Assembly (NCBI GenBank): GCA_963930775.1
Contig: OZ005689.1
Span: 27,012,798-27,076,797, forward strand
Direction: 5' to 3'
Length of the DNA: 64,000 nt
Source: Cliona cf. orientalis
Lineage: Eukaryota; Porifera; Demospongiae; Clionaida; Clionaidae
The position numbers were made by a program, and so were the translations under genes. Position 1 is the stretch's first letter. Each line of letters starts with the position of its first letter. The notes beneath the pieces are model-generated. The model ran no database searches. It was not told the DNA's origin and saw only the letters and a list, made by a program, of their open reading frames with translations. Shown here piece after piece: positions 22,401-32,619 of the stretch.

Positions 22401-23409
22401 AGCTTCAGGAGGAGAAGTATTCTTCATGGGAGTTTATGTAGATGACATCATTTTGGCTGGAGAGAGTGAGAAGAGAATGAAAGAAGTAAAGGATACTCTC
22501 ACTAACAAATTTGACATCAAGGATATGGGAGAATTGCACTACTTTCTTGGTATGAAGATTCAGCTAGACAAGACTGGTGACGTCTGGATAGGTCAGCCAG
22601 CTTATGCAGAAAGCCTCCTGCAAAAGTTTGGAATGAGCGAGGCAAAACCTGTGAGCACACCCGTTGATACTAGCATAAAATATATTCAAGCAACTGAAGA
22701 CGAGAAATGCATTGATCAACAAGTCTATCAGTCAGCAATTGGAAGTCTCCTATATTTGTCTGTAGCTACAAGGCCAGACATCATGTTTGCTGTAAGCAAC
22801 ATGGCAAGATTCTCCTCAAAGCCAACCACTCAGCACTGGATAGGTGTAAAACGCATCATGCGATATCTTCAAGGTACCATCAATCATGGTATACTCTACA
22901 CAAAGCTGAGTTCTAGAGAATGCATTGGATTCTCGGATGCAGACTGGGCCGGGGATCTAGATAACAGGAGATCAACGTCTGGATACCTATTCCAGATAAG
23001 TGGAGGTCCAGTGAGCTGGAGGAGCAAGAAACAGTCATCAGTAGCCTTATCTACTGCTGAGGCAGAATATGTGGCTTTAGCAAGTTCAGCTCAAGAAGCA
23101 GTATGGATGAGACAACTCACAACTGAACTGGGCAGTGCTCCAACTGACGCAACTACCATTTTTGAAGATAACCAGTCAGCTATTTCTATGGCAAGCAATC
23201 CTCAGTTTCATGGTCGTGCCAAACACATTTCAATTAAGTATCACTTCATCCGAGAGAAGGTCAGTGATGGAATGGTAAAACTGAGGTATTGCCCGACAAC
23301 TGAAATGATTGCAGACATGCTAACTAAAGGTTTATCTAAAGAACAGTTTGCAAAACTTCGTCATATAGCAGGAATAGTCACAATGCCTGAACATTTCGTC
23401 TGCAAGTGA
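19477..23409 (+). CDS. Copia Gag-Pol polyprotein, intact (1310 aa)
   Basis: One uninterrupted frame. Residues 1-200 are copia-type Gag. A CCHC knuckle CFYCGKFGHIQRYC lies at 219-232. Aspartic protease DSGA has its Asp at 291. The integrase HHCC region starts with IWHRRFGH (about 430), and the integrase core shows D497, D560 and E596, a DD35E spacing. Reverse transcriptase has YVDD at 987-990. RNase H has D1154 (FSDADW) and the terminal KHISIKYHF region. The ORF stops 4 bases before the 3' LTR, next to a short purine tract. All key residues are present, so the element is plausibly active. Start ATG 19477 is 99 bases after the LTR, and MADAKTVTIVPLKGSNYPTW is the usual copia Gag opening. Confidence 0.97.
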   Translation: MADAKTVTIVPLKGSNYPTWKIQCRMALMKEGLWGIVNETEAAPNAETQADLYAKFIARRDRALAVIVLSIEPSLLYLIGEPKNPITVWKKLGDHFQKKTWANKLELRHKLHSLRLKEGESVQEHIKSLTEVFEALSVVGDPVSEEDRVVQLLASLPDSFNLLVTALEANAVVPDMDVVTERILHEERKMKNREDSGNGEVQTKAMAAYRPRNRASITCFYCGKFGHIQRYCRIRAEDESKAKSETSDTKQKANKAARKLKNEDSSSCSEGDALVASHALSANVASIWIVDSGATCHMCSDPKVFTKLRSLEPPQKVTLGDGHELKAIGQGIVKLTISLSNGKTKECKLNDVLFVPNLSYNLLSVSKAAETGKITEFDETQCQILGTNKRIIAVTKRTGSLYYLDTKPSETHLVTAAETKCQDLKQKASIWHRRFGHLGMQNLQKLTRNEMVDNFDYSPSNAPEFCEACVGGKHHRSPFQTCTGIQSKEPLDLVHSDVCGKLNTKSLGGAEYFLTFVDDKTRYVWVYPLKYKDEVFDRFLEWKALIEKSSGLKLKAIRTDNGGEYTSKKFESYLKFEGIRHERTVPKTPEQNGVAERLNRTLVEMVRSMLIDANLSHKFWAEALSTAAYLKNRSPSRGLEGITPVEALTKRKPKVDHLRIFGCDAYVHIPKDERNKLDSKAKKTIFMGYGNETKGYRLYDPQRGKIFYSRDVKFNETKREFEQASSDIEQETNHQVILDFESNDDGEIGSDHQEGPPTTPEEPTLRRSSREKRPPEYYGIRVNVVDEKPKEPLTVDDAFASADREKWQDAMEKEMKSLNDNEVWELVELPEGRKAVGSKWVYKVKTDANGSIERYKARLVAQGFSQKYGTDYDETFCPVVRLESFRTIVALAVQYGLKVHQIDVTTAFLNGELKEVVYMRQPQGFIAKGQEHLVCKLKKSIYGLKQSPRCWNTALHNQLTMMEFVQADSDPCVYRASGGEVFFMGVYVDDIILAGESEKRMKEVKDTLTNKFDIKDMGELHYFLGMKIQLDKTGDVWIGQPAYAESLLQKFGMSEAKPVSTPVDTSIKYIQATEDEKCIDQQVYQSAIGSLLYLSVATRPDIMFAVSNMARFSSKPTTQHWIGVKRIMRYLQGTINHGILYTKLSSRECIGFSDADWAGDLDNRRSTSGYLFQISGGPVSWRSKKQSSVALSTAEAEYVALASSAQEAVWMRQLTTELGSAPTDATTIFEDNQSAISMASNPQFHGRAKHISIKYHFIREKVSDGMVKLRYCPTTEMIADMLTKGLSKEQFAKLRHIAGIVTMPEHFVCK

Positions 23410-23413
23410 GGAG

Positions 23414-23805
23414 TGTTGAAAGGTCCACTTTTGACGTAATATCAACTTAATTGGTTGTGCAATCATTCTTAATAATTATTGTTGAGTTGTGCAATACTTT
23501 AATATTATCTAGTGTTGAGTTGTGCAATACTCTAATTGTGTGAATGTGTAGTGTTATCTCTGTGAACCTGTCTGCTTTTGTGTGAACCTGTCTGTGCGTG
23601 TTTTTGCAGATTTTCTTCTAGAATATTCTCTAAAAACCAGTTTGACCAGTTTTATTCTATATAAGTAAGTCAGTTGTGTTTCATTTTACTGCTGTTTAAG
23701 TTGTCAATTATAATAGTGTTTTATTGAGAAGTTGAAGCTTGTATTGTGGCGAGATCTAACGCTGCGCAGGCTAGATACAGATTCTAGTTGTAAGAATTTT
23801 CAACA
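23414..23805 (+). repeat. Copia 3' LTR
   Basis: 392 bp, identical to the 5' LTR except G for A at 23598. Followed directly by the TSD ataat. Confidence 0.95.
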
Positions 23806-23916
23806 ATAATATCATTACTATACTGAATCTGACAGCGCCGAGGGTTTAGCACCAGTGGTGTTCATTATACATAGAAATAATTAGAGATTACTTAATCAAG
23901 GACTAATTTTGTGCAT

Positions 23917-24118
23917 ACCGTATAGCCGGAAAATTTAGCGGTTTGGCGGTCTATATTACAACCGCCAAATTAAAATCCGCCAAAATTTCCTACTCGCATA
24001 TATACGTATGGTGAGCCCGTACCGAACCGCCATATTTAAATCCACCAATATTCTTGCAATTGCGATTTTGGACTCAACCACCAAATTTAATTCCCGCCAA
24101 TATTTCCTGCTATACAGT
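23917..24118. mobile_element. About 200-bp MITE with TAC(C/T)GTATAGC ends
   Basis: The left end TACCGTATAGCCGGAAAATT and the right end (complement of TACTGTATAGCAGGAAATAT) are inverted repeats. The interior repeats CCGCCAAA(A)TT words several times. It sits about 110 bases beyond the copia 3' end. Confidence 0.6.
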
Positions 24119-25470
24119 ACTCATCAGGGTTGTTGGTATTACTGGTACTAGGTGTTTTTCACAGTTCGTCATGACATTATTATAAGATCTCTTTAATTAA
24201 TCTTTTAATTTCTTAGCTCTTAGGTGTGATTTATGCTTAGTATAAAATTACAATAGAATTGTAATTATAATGTAAGTCTTCGATGTTTATCATCTTTAAT
24301 AACACAACCTCCAAAACATAACTCTTCACAGAACTCTAATGTTACCAGCCTGTAACATTCTTGGTTTAGAGGAATGCAGATACTATAATGTTACCAAAGT
24401 GCAATGACATTCTGTATTTTTAAGAAAGTTTCCATACAGGGTGCTCTTCAGTAGCCCAGCTATTTTGTTCACCTCGCTTGCGCAGCAGGGGGTAAAATGA
24501 TTTAATTGTTGTGTCCATCTGTCACTATTGTTACCACAAATAAGCTACTAAGTTAGGCAATACTGGAAGGTGTAAGTAGCATCTACATGTTGAAAGCCAT
24601 TAAAATAAATTTGCTGCATGTGTGCTACCCATCATGGTTTTTTACCACCCACACTTACTGTACTACTTTTAGGAATATTAACGTATGAACTGTAGTAGTG
24701 CATGCCAGTAAAAAGATACATACAATTAGAGCTAGATTGTCAACCCTGTATTGGTGGTGATCGAGTGGAAGAAGGAAGTAGCATTCATTGCTTGTCTACA
24801 GTAAACTATAGTGTGCCACTACATGTATATTGAGGTGAGCATGCTTCTTTGGTGAGCTCTATGGATAGTGTGGAAAGAATCGCTCAGTGCAGCTGCTAGC
24901 TGTGTGTCTTTGTTGTAATATTTTGTGTGAGGTGGGAAGAAAATTGAAACGTATAGTGAGTACATGGCTACCCAGTGAGCCTAGCCAGTCTCATCTTGTT
25001 CCCAGACCCTGCCCTCAAGGAGGAGAAGGGTCTGGTACACATCGAGCGCTTTCTGGGGTGCACAGGATGCAGTACATCATGCAATTGTCATGATAACATA
25101 TCAACTGCTCTCATGTGCAGAGTAGTTGGCTATAGCACGATGTCACATGATAATCATAATAAGTCTGAAGCATCTCGGCCTTCTTGAAGGCTAGACTAGA
25201 CGGCTATAATGAAGACAAAGGTAAGGTGTACAAAGATACACATTATGAGCAAAATCTTTGGTGCAAGTGCACTGAGCAGATGGATGACTGAGCGCATCAA
25301 AAAGAAACCGCAGGAATGCGTGTGCATGTAACATTGCACGCAGCAGTTTCATGTCACGTGTGCCATACAGCATGCAAGTATGAGTCACCCCCTTGAATAG
25401 ATGAGGCATAGTGGTCTATTTTGGATTTCCATGTAGTACGTATACAGTATCCAAAACATGATCTGTATCC
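24119..25470. other. No gene recognised; repeat fragments
   Basis: Includes a GGGGGTAAAAT end resembling family G near 24490. A CCCAGACCCT...AGGGTCTGGTACAC word pair near 25000-25045 has relatives near 29080 and 32840. No coding signal was recognised. Confidence 0.45.
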
Positions 25471-25567
25471 TAGTCCTATTCAGACTCGGTAATAGTCTAT
25501 CCAGGAGTAAATGCTTATTATGAGGTTGGCGAATGAGAAAATGATCAAAGACTAGAGGAAACTATCA
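25388..25567 (-). repeat. Inverted partner of repeats at 8092-8140 and 8750-8832
   Basis: Reverse complement matches with a few differences. The order of blocks relative to 8.1-8.8 kb suggests one dispersed element of several hundred bases, internally deleted in one copy. Confidence 0.5.
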
Positions 25568-25844
25568 CCAGTATACACACAGAACGGCTACCGTAACCCT
25601 CCGGTACATGCGGCCGAGGGTTAAATACATCAATAGGCTATTGGATTGTAGTCACAACTGGCTTATAGTGGGCACATGCATTACACTTGCACTCACAATG
25701 GAATCTAAAGTAACAGAAACACATACATAAGCATAAAAATGCAAGCATTCTGTAAATGGTGCAAGTCAGTGGCACAGCAAAAACCAGTGTAAAAAGGTGG
25801 TGTAATATCTCCCTATTCCTAATGTGGTGCAATTTTTTGTGTAG

Positions 25845-26513
25845 CATATCAAGTATTGCGCATCGACAATGCAACATTGGGTGGTGAAACAAAAAAGTAG
25901 ACTAACTGATGCAACGAGACAATCACTGAGGTAAGTGAGGTGTGATTGTATATAGAGTCAATGAGGAGCAGTCAAAAGGAATAACATGGGAGATTTCATG
26001 AGTCGTAAGTTAAACTCCTTGAAGTGACACCTACATGTACTAGCCTTTGTTGCAGTGCAGGCATGGCTCTTTGTGAGATACAGCTTGCAGAAAGAGAGAG
26101 GGCATTGTTGGAGCTAGAGAGAAGGTGGAGAGGGGAGGGGGAAAAGTGGCCACAAATAAGTATGACTGCATGGCTTATTCCTTAACTACACTTGCTCACT
26201 TGACTGTGCAATACGCTATCCTAAGAAAAGAAGGAAGAGGAGGAGAAGGAAGCCATGGAGAGCTGGAGGCAGTTCCTCAGTACCATCCCTCACAATTCAG
26301 CCCAGGATGTAACAGGTGACAGTACTGCTGCAGCCCATCTCTCTCCTTCCACAGCCAGTGAGATAGTTAGTCTCTGCACCCCATCTCTCCACTCCCACTG
26401 ATATAAACCATGCTTCAGGGTCGTCCACTGTGAGTGGACCCGTAGATACTCCTGCTAACCTCATCGATTTAAATTCTCCACAATCATCACCTGGAGGAAA
26501 CATTAATGGATGA
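25845..26513 (+). CDS. 3' exons of a coiled-coil gene (unrecognised)
   Basis: Four exons join in phase with GT-AG borders: 25845-25930 (acceptor TTTTTTGTGTAG, donor GAG|GTAAGT), 26056-26159, 26226-26357 and 26419-26513 (TGA). Introns are 125, 66 and 61 bases. The joined frame has an alpha-helical charged stretch (AERERALLELERRWRGEGEK, then KKEEEEKEAMESWRQFL), a Ser/Thr-rich linker and an end containing ANLIDLNSPQSSPGG. The coiled coil is clear. LIDL resembles adaptor-type short motifs but proves nothing. Upstream exons probably exist before 25845 and were not found. No transposon domain is seen, so this may be a host gene. The exon chain rests on phase agreement, not on expression data. Confidence 0.5.
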
Positions 26514-26931
26514 TGGCTTCCTTAAATATATGAAATGTCTTTGTTGTCTTTTCTTGTCTTTCCATATAAAATTTTGTGACGCAAGAATTTCTAATCGTAC
26601 ACAATAGCATTTACATACATTCTTGTGTGTCCATGTCATACAAACATTTAGGTATGCATAAAGCTGCATTTACACACACATTCTACTATCAACCCTGAGT
26701 CTGAGAGTGCCTGCCACAGGCCTTGATCTTTGTACGTGTACAACTAATTAACCCTCGGCGCACGCGCCATAGGGTTTGCATGCGGTACTCATTCTGTCCT
26801 ACTAAGCTAGATAAAAAAGTGTACACCCTTTAATAGGTACAGCCACTTTTCAGGTTCCAGCTTTTCAATGGTGCAGGGGATTATTTAGGTTATCACAATG
26901 GGTCAGCTAGCAAATTACAGGGACTCACTTC

Positions 26932-27081
26932 TTATCCTTTTCCAGTAGTTGAGGTCAGTGTCCAATCCGCAGTGAGACAGGTATCTGCTGAGTTGTGGGT
27001 GCAAAGGTCAGGTAGAGGCACGTCGAAGAGAAGATGGGTCGAGTGGTGGCCATCAAGCGGAACACACATAGGGCACTGGAG
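26932..27081 (-). CDS. Possible terminal exon, convergent with the coiled-coil gene
   Basis: A strong acceptor (TTTTCTCTCTCTCTCCAG on the minus strand) precedes 150 bases open in two frames. One reads LQCPMCVPLDGHH... and ends at TAA 26932-26934. The other reads SSALCVFRLMATTRPIFSST... and stops earlier. Neither is recognised. Upstream exons were not found. Confidence 0.25.
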   Translation of the reverse strand, partial: LQCPMCVPLDGHHSTHLLFDVPLPDLCTHNSADTCLTADWTLTSTTGKG

Positions 27082-27141
27082 CTGGAGAGAGAGAAAACAT
27101 AAGGATGTTTGTTGGGTGAATTTTCACAGCAATATTAACAA

Positions 27142-28122
27142 CAACTAGAGCTCTGTAGAGCACATACCCCGCGCGCACATTGTGCAATCTATAGAATTGC
27201 TTTTGTGTGCATGGCTATAATTTTGTGAACTTCAGATAGTGATTCCAGACGATCGACCTCTGGCAATAAAAGCAGCCATAACTTGGTAATGGATTTAGCT
27301 ATGAACAGGAAACACAAACCATGAGTTAGCTGAGTGAATGGCCTTTCTTCTGAACCTTGAATTAAGCAAATCGGTTAACCACACGCTTTGCGATTTTGAT
27401 TTTTAGCTCTATGGAAATTTGCCAAATTTCCATAGAGCTAAAATCTGGCATGCAAAAATCTGTTTCAGTGCATAACTCGAACAAGCTTTGTTCTTTCAAC
27501 AGGAAACACCCAGCGCTGAATAGGCCTCGTCGAGAGGAAGCTATCGACACCTTAATCATTTGAATTGCTATCGCCGCCACTTAGCGATATCGAGCCGAAA
27601 AATCGGACGTCTGGAATCGCGACTTCAGAAAGTTAGTGGAAATGCTACCTAATTGTATGTGGCTACCAGAGGTCCCGGTGACAAAAAGCATTCTCTCTGC
27701 ACCAGATCTAGACTATTAGGAGACATGAACTGATACTTCCAATATTTGTTGTAATAGCCATAGGGCTGCAGATTTCAGCTCCGTCACGAGCATTATTAGT
27801 TTCGACTATATATCATATTCTTGGCTACTTAGTTACGCGCATGAGCAGAAAACACAATGGGCATGCATTATGCATCGAGTAGGCACTGTCGATAGGCGTG
27901 GCTACGCTTGCCAACAAAAAGGCACTATTTGTGGCGCCCGTGGACCGTGTCCATCGATTTGACATACACTGAAGCTACTTTTTCGCCGAATTCGATTGAT
28001 TCGTTGTGCTTACGAGTCGCTTAGATGCCTGTATCTCGAAATATGGCGATTTTTGTGCTCACAACGACAACGATAACGACACGACCGATTACTTTACCCC
28101 CTTGCGCATGCGCGCGGGGTAA
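27142..28122 (+). repeat. Dispersed repeat, family G, copy 2 (longest)
   Basis: Starts CAACTAGAGCTCTGTAGAGC and ends TTGCGCATGCGCGCGGGGTA. It matches copy 1 (2400-3007) at both ends and in blocks such as CTCTGCACC, CCAACAAAAAGGCAC and CGTTTTTCGCC-like text. It has an additional 300-400 bases in the first half, containing the palindrome at 27401-27443. No protein is recognised. Confidence 0.7.
27401..27443. repeat. 43-base perfect palindrome (21-bp arms, 1-base centre)
   Basis: Left arm TTTTAGCTCTATGGAAATTTG, one central C at 27422, and the exact complement at 27423-27443. It lies inside family G copy 2 and would form a hairpin with almost no loop. Confidence 0.9.
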
Positions 28123-29600
28123 CAATGTATGGCTAAGGTATTATAATTATCAGTCCCACTATAGGCTAGCTGTACACAAATTTTGATTAGTGAAAATATC
28201 TTTATAGCTATACACCAAAATGATGATGTATGGCTATTATAAGGTATTGGTGACAATTAACATCCATCACAATACTGTATGGCGGGTAATTTTTGTGGAA
28301 AGTCCGAAAAGGCCCTCAAATTAATTTTCGTGGTTTTAAATTTTGTGACAGCAACCAGTACAGGGGCGTGGCACTGCACAAGTGTAATAGATAGCTACAT
28401 GCGCACAATCTCGCTCGCGATCTTCTTTGTTACTAAGCCATGCATACCTACAGAGACTTGCACAAATAACACATGAGAAAGAAGAATATTAATAGTACTG
28501 TTGAAGATGATATCAGCCGGATGACAGTGGCTACTGTTGCTTGGAAAGTGTTGGCTGCACTGCCCGCGCTGCCACGATGCTTGTGGCCACACCCATCATC
28601 ATGGACTCGCATAACCTAGGCATAAGAGTTTTCGTGGATTATCTCCTGACCTTTGTACTAACGCTCGTGCTAAACGAGTGCCTACGCTGTTCAGAGGCCT
28701 TCGTCAGTCGATACGGCAACATCGCTCGACCTATCTCAAAATATCGTTTGAAGCTCAAATTGTCCAAGCTAGCCTGCCTTTTCTAGGAAACTTGAGTGCG
28801 AGGAGTTATGGTCAAAGGCAAGTACACTACTACAAAGTATCCGTTCGTAATCGGATTATTCAAGATCTGAATAATATAACGGCGCATGCACATGCAGTGT
28901 ACATGTATACCAGACCTTCCCCTCCCCTCCCCTCCAAAGAAGGCGAGGTTAACGTGGCTAGTGTGTAGGAAACCCCTGTTATAAGAAGGGGGATGGAAAA
29001 ACATTTCTTTGGGACAAGTGGAATTCGGAATCCAAGCCTCTAAATCAAGACGGTCCTGATCTACTCTTGCAGGGTAGCCCCTCGTAACCCTAAGAGGGAG
29101 AAAGGGTCTGATCAACGGAGTTCTCTGGGTAGATGAAATTGCAGTCTCAAGTCACATGATCACCTAGCATGCACTGAATACGGTGGTAGTGAATTTCGTG
29201 GACAGCTTATCGATACTGAAAATAAGAACTCCTTCCTTTTGCTGCCTGGTATTGTGATCAAGTACAACCGAAGAAATATCGACAAGCATGCTATAATATT
29301 ACAATAATATGCTCCACGAATTGCTACAAAACGTACATACCACCTATATAGCTGTGGTCAATGATATCGTATTCAATGATGTCATTTGCATTCCATTAAA
29401 ACTAGCAGAAGCAACTACATTGATCAGAGAATCTGTGTCACGATCCAAGACACTGACCCGACCCTTTGGGTTAGGAGCCGAGGGGCTGACCCGCAAGACT
29501 AGTCCTGATCAAATCTGGATGGTCTGACTGACTGCAATAGAGTAGCCAATATTCATATCCTCCCACTGCACTGCACAACTAACTGGAAGTACCTTTTAGA
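28123..29600. other. No gene recognised
   Basis: Several overlapping short ORFs around 28540-29115 are shadows without domains. A GGGTAGCCCC...AGAAAGGGTCTG stretch near 29070-29115 resembles repeats at 25000 and 32840. Confidence 0.45.
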
Positions 29601-29696
29601 AGGACTTTGTTTGCTGACTCGGCACCTGTGCATCTCCATAATAAGGAGTGCACCAGCTGGTGGTGGGTGAGGTGCTGAGTAAGCAAACAAAGTCCT
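29601..29696 (-). mobile_element. Short palindromic MITE, copy 2
   Basis: AGGACTTTGTTTGCT at the left and its exact complement at the right, 96 bases. This is the reverse complement of the element at 8135-8256, including the CCAGCTGGTG core. Confidence 0.75.
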
Positions 29697-31145
29697 CAAT
29701 GGTGTCAAGTGAGAATCGTCCCTTAATTAGAACATGCACGCAGTTGTAACAAATATATACTGCAATCTGATTGGTACCTTAGAGACCAACAAGTCCTCTA
29801 AGTACTCAGGGCTATATGGCGAGCTTGTCACATGCGCCCCCTACTTCGTTTACAGAATGTGCAAGTACGAGTGTTGCTTGAAAACCACACCCATCCAGTA
29901 GGTCCCGACACGATCACGCTTGGCACCTATGGCCACTGACTTGTTGACGATGTGGCAACAGCTAGCTAGCTCCACTCATGCCAAACATGCACCTCAACAG
30001 AAACAATTGTCACAGGAGCGCAGTTGAAGTTATTCAAGGTTAGAGTGATGGCTCACTTGATAGTTCAGGCTTAGCTGAACATATTAAATTAATGACTGCC
30101 TTCACATTAATTCAATTTGTCATTTTCGATCAGTGTGGCCCGCCGAGTCACTGAGCGCTAGCGGTGGGCAACGCTTGCTTGTTAGATGACATAACTAGCT
30201 ATATTCTAAATAGTTAGAGGCCTCATCCAATGGTCTCTACGCGATCTCGATACTCTCAGGTGCCCTCACTGCGCTTGGGATACTACAATCTTGGGCCTTC
30301 GGGTATCTAAATCATGCAGAGACCTTGGACTTGGCCTCTACCAGCCACATAACAGTGAGGTGTATCACCAATAAAATTAATAATTTGAAATGATTGTCAG
30401 TGTCCATAAACTATTTTCTAATCTCGGGCATGGTGTATATTGTATAACTCGGCAACAAGGAGTAGGCATGCATTATTATAATTTATGGAGTGGGCCACTA
30501 TAAATCGGGCCCCACTAGCTGCGTACCAACGTGCCCCCACTCGCCCAAGCGACTATAAGTATATTTCAACGTCAAAAACACCAAATATCTGACACAATTT
30601 ACATTGTCATAGTGTCACATGACCCCCCCCCCCCTCGAAGTTGTCCTCCCGGACACAATACCCTACTAGAGTATGTCCCCGGGGATATGCTCCACTAGAG
30701 TACAGTATCTCCTTAGGACATTTGACACTAGATTTACGTGTCCTCTCTAGGGCCATATGTCCCCATACAGTATCAGTAAGACTTCATCATTGTATAGTAA
30801 AAAACACCAGGCTTGTTGGTCTCGAGAGCCAGGAAGGAAATAGAAAGCCCGGACTTGTATTTAAGCATAATATACAGCACACAATAATATTGTGACCCCA
30901 AAGCCCTCTCTCATTATCAAGCCTACTGTACGCTCTGCCATGTTTATGCTAATAAAATGCATGATCCAATTAGTGCAAGAAAATTTGCGTTCTAGGATAT
31001 TTCTTAGTGTATCTTAATGGAGCATGTGACGACCTTTACCAGAAAACCACGTAAAATTTAAAACCATCATTATTTTTTTAGCTTGCGTTCTATTAGCATA
31101 AACATGGTGTATCCCATATACGATGATTATAAACAAACACATGCA
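29697..31145. other. No gene; small fold-back and C-run
   Basis: Contains the fold-back at 30216-30339 and a run of 12 C at 30623-30634. It is followed by a region with repeated ACTAGAGTA and TGTCCCC words (30660-30760). No coding signal. Confidence 0.45.
30216..30339. repeat. 124-bp imperfect fold-back
   Basis: AGAGGCC...GGTCTCT at the left is answered by AGAGACC...GGCCTCT at the right, giving two nested complementary arm pairs around a loop. A MITE relic is likely. Confidence 0.45.
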
Positions 31146-31316
31146 TTTGTTGGTAGTTGCCTAGCAACCAAAGTTTTATAGGCAATTTGTCGGCTATGGG
31201 AAGGGGTTGGGTCATCATAAAGTAGGCCAATGATGAACAGAGGTCAACTACCAACAAAATAGTTATCTGACATTAATGGGATGCATGAGATGCATCCCAA
31301 TTACTGTCAGATAAAC
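31146..31316 (-). repeat. Dispersed repeat, family R, copy A
   Basis: On the minus strand it holds GGGATGCATCTCATGCATCC, AACTATTTTGTTGGTAGTTG, a CCCAACCCCTTCCCATAGCC block and GGTTGCTAGGCAACTACCAA. Copies B (49194-49364) and C (49440-49967, interrupted) lie on the plus strand inside the CACTA element. All are next to CA/TG-rich DNA. Confidence 0.7.
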
Positions 31317-31711
31317 TATTATGCACACATGCTCACACACGCACACGTATATACACACAATCATATTTTATACTGCGCTGACAACAGTTGGAAGCTGGCT
31401 GGAACGAGTCGCCAAAATGGATGAGACACATCCCTTCAGCCTGATATCCTGTATTTGACTAAAAGAAGGGGACTAGTTGATAAGGCTTCTCCCCAACCCT
31501 GAAAGCTGGGTACCAGAAACAGTCTATAGAGGATGCCCTGCAAAATTATGAAAATAAGGGGGCTCAGGCTTCGAAGACAATAGCCAATAGCCATCTATCT
31601 AGGGGGGTTGGGGCATGCTTCCCCAGGAAAATTTGAAATATTTTTACTCAATCTCTCAGGCAAACAAAAGGAATACCTATTAAAACAATGGAGGTGTCAA
31701 ATGAGATAGCC

Positions 31712-31769
31712 TGGTCTAGCGGGCCAGCCCATCCCATGCGATTGCGCGATGGGCTGGCCCACTAGACTA
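31712..31769. repeat. Short hairpin with 22-bp arms
   Basis: TGGTCTAGCGGGCCAGCCCATC (31712-31733) pairs with 31748-31769 with two mismatches, leaving a 14-base loop. Possibly a solo fold-back element. Confidence 0.55.
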
Positions 31770-31912
31770 TCATCTTAGTACCTTGGCACATAGTCTCACA
31801 TTCTGAAATTACTGCCAGCTCTAGCTCCAACCTTATGCTCCAGCAGCTTCCAGATTGTATAATCTACGTACAGTACGTACTTTGACCCAGGCCATGCACA
31901 TGCGCTATGCAT

Positions 31913-32020
31913 AACTAGCTAGCTAGCTAGCTACATCACGAAATATTAAATATGCACGTATGTACATGCGCGTGCACGTGCAAGATCGAAGGCGCTGCGC
32001 GCTGCGGCGCGCGCACAGTG
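31913..32020. repeat. (CTAG)n tract and GC-rich palindromic stretch
   Basis: Five or so CTAG units at 31913-31932, then a CpG-rich patch at about 31970-32020 (GCGCTGCGCGCTGCGGCGCG). This is unusual in otherwise AT-rich surroundings. No gene start was identified next to it. Confidence 0.5.
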
Positions 32021-32324
32021 CGGCTGTGATACTTTTAAATGTGACGACCCTAACCTTCGAAAATCTCTTCTATTTGACTTGCAGGAGATGGGAATGTAGT
32101 TTAGTTCACAAGCTAATTGAGACGATTTAAAAGGTGTATTTTCCGCTAAATTTGGAGAATATCCACCCACGCACTTCTATTTAATCAACTAAGAACCTTA
32201 GTAATAAACATAAAAAGTTCAATGGCCAGCGAATAGGCAGAGTCCTACAGTATGAGTAGTTGTCTCACCTTTGTTGTTGGAAAGCGTCACTATACATCCA
32301 ACGTTGCCCCATTTTAGCTTAGGA

Positions 32325-32610
32325 ATGGAAGAGTGGACTGACTCCTATCTAAATTCGCTGGAAGATAAACTTTCAGTGCAAAATACTGACTTTTCTCGAC
32401 CAGAGAACCTCAAGCCTCAAACTCGGTGATGCCACATGGAATTAGCTCCACCTACCTACTTCCGAATATGCCCCCAAACAAGTGCTTATTCAGTCCCACC
32501 CTCAAGACATCGAGGTTCCATCCACAAAGAAACGCTTCCAAACGCTAAGCAGCAATGAACTGGACAAGCTGTCAAAACCATGTACTCCAAAAAGAAACAC
32601 GAAGATATGC
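32325..32610 (+). pseudogene. Possible N-terminal relic of a Crypton-like recombinase
   Basis: ATG 32325 opens MEEWTDSYLNSLEDKLSVQN and stops after 35 residues. A second frame (about 32470-32610) reads PSTKKRFQTLSSNELDKLSK then CTPKRNTK. The basic RF.-LSS.EL.K pattern followed by P..T matches the same position in the Crypton at 62839-63573 (RFSKPLSSEELKKA). It appears to be a truncated, frame-broken N-terminus. The recombinase domain is absent. Confidence 0.4.
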
Positions 32611-32619
32611 TGTTTCTGG

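Larger units (their letters stand above)
18986..23805 (+). mobile_element. Complete Ty1/copia LTR retrotransposon, 4820 bp
   Basis: Two 392-bp LTRs begin TGTTGA and end TCAACA, flanked by the 5-bp duplication ataat (18981-18985 and 23806-23810). The LTRs differ only at position 185 (A at 19170, G at 23598), so insertion is very recent. A primer site follows the 5' LTR directly, and one intact polyprotein frame fills the interior. Domain order (protease, integrase, RT, RNase H) defines the copia superfamily. This is the youngest autonomous-looking element in the window. Confidence 0.97.

Noticed and set aside
28541-29115. Overlapping ORFs of 81, 96 and 110 codons
   Set aside because: They contradict each other and contain no recognisable motif.
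31146-31316. Possible tRNA-derived SINE in family R
   Set aside because: No A-box/B-box pair was seen; GGTTGCTAGGCAAC is a palindrome rather than a tRNA arm.
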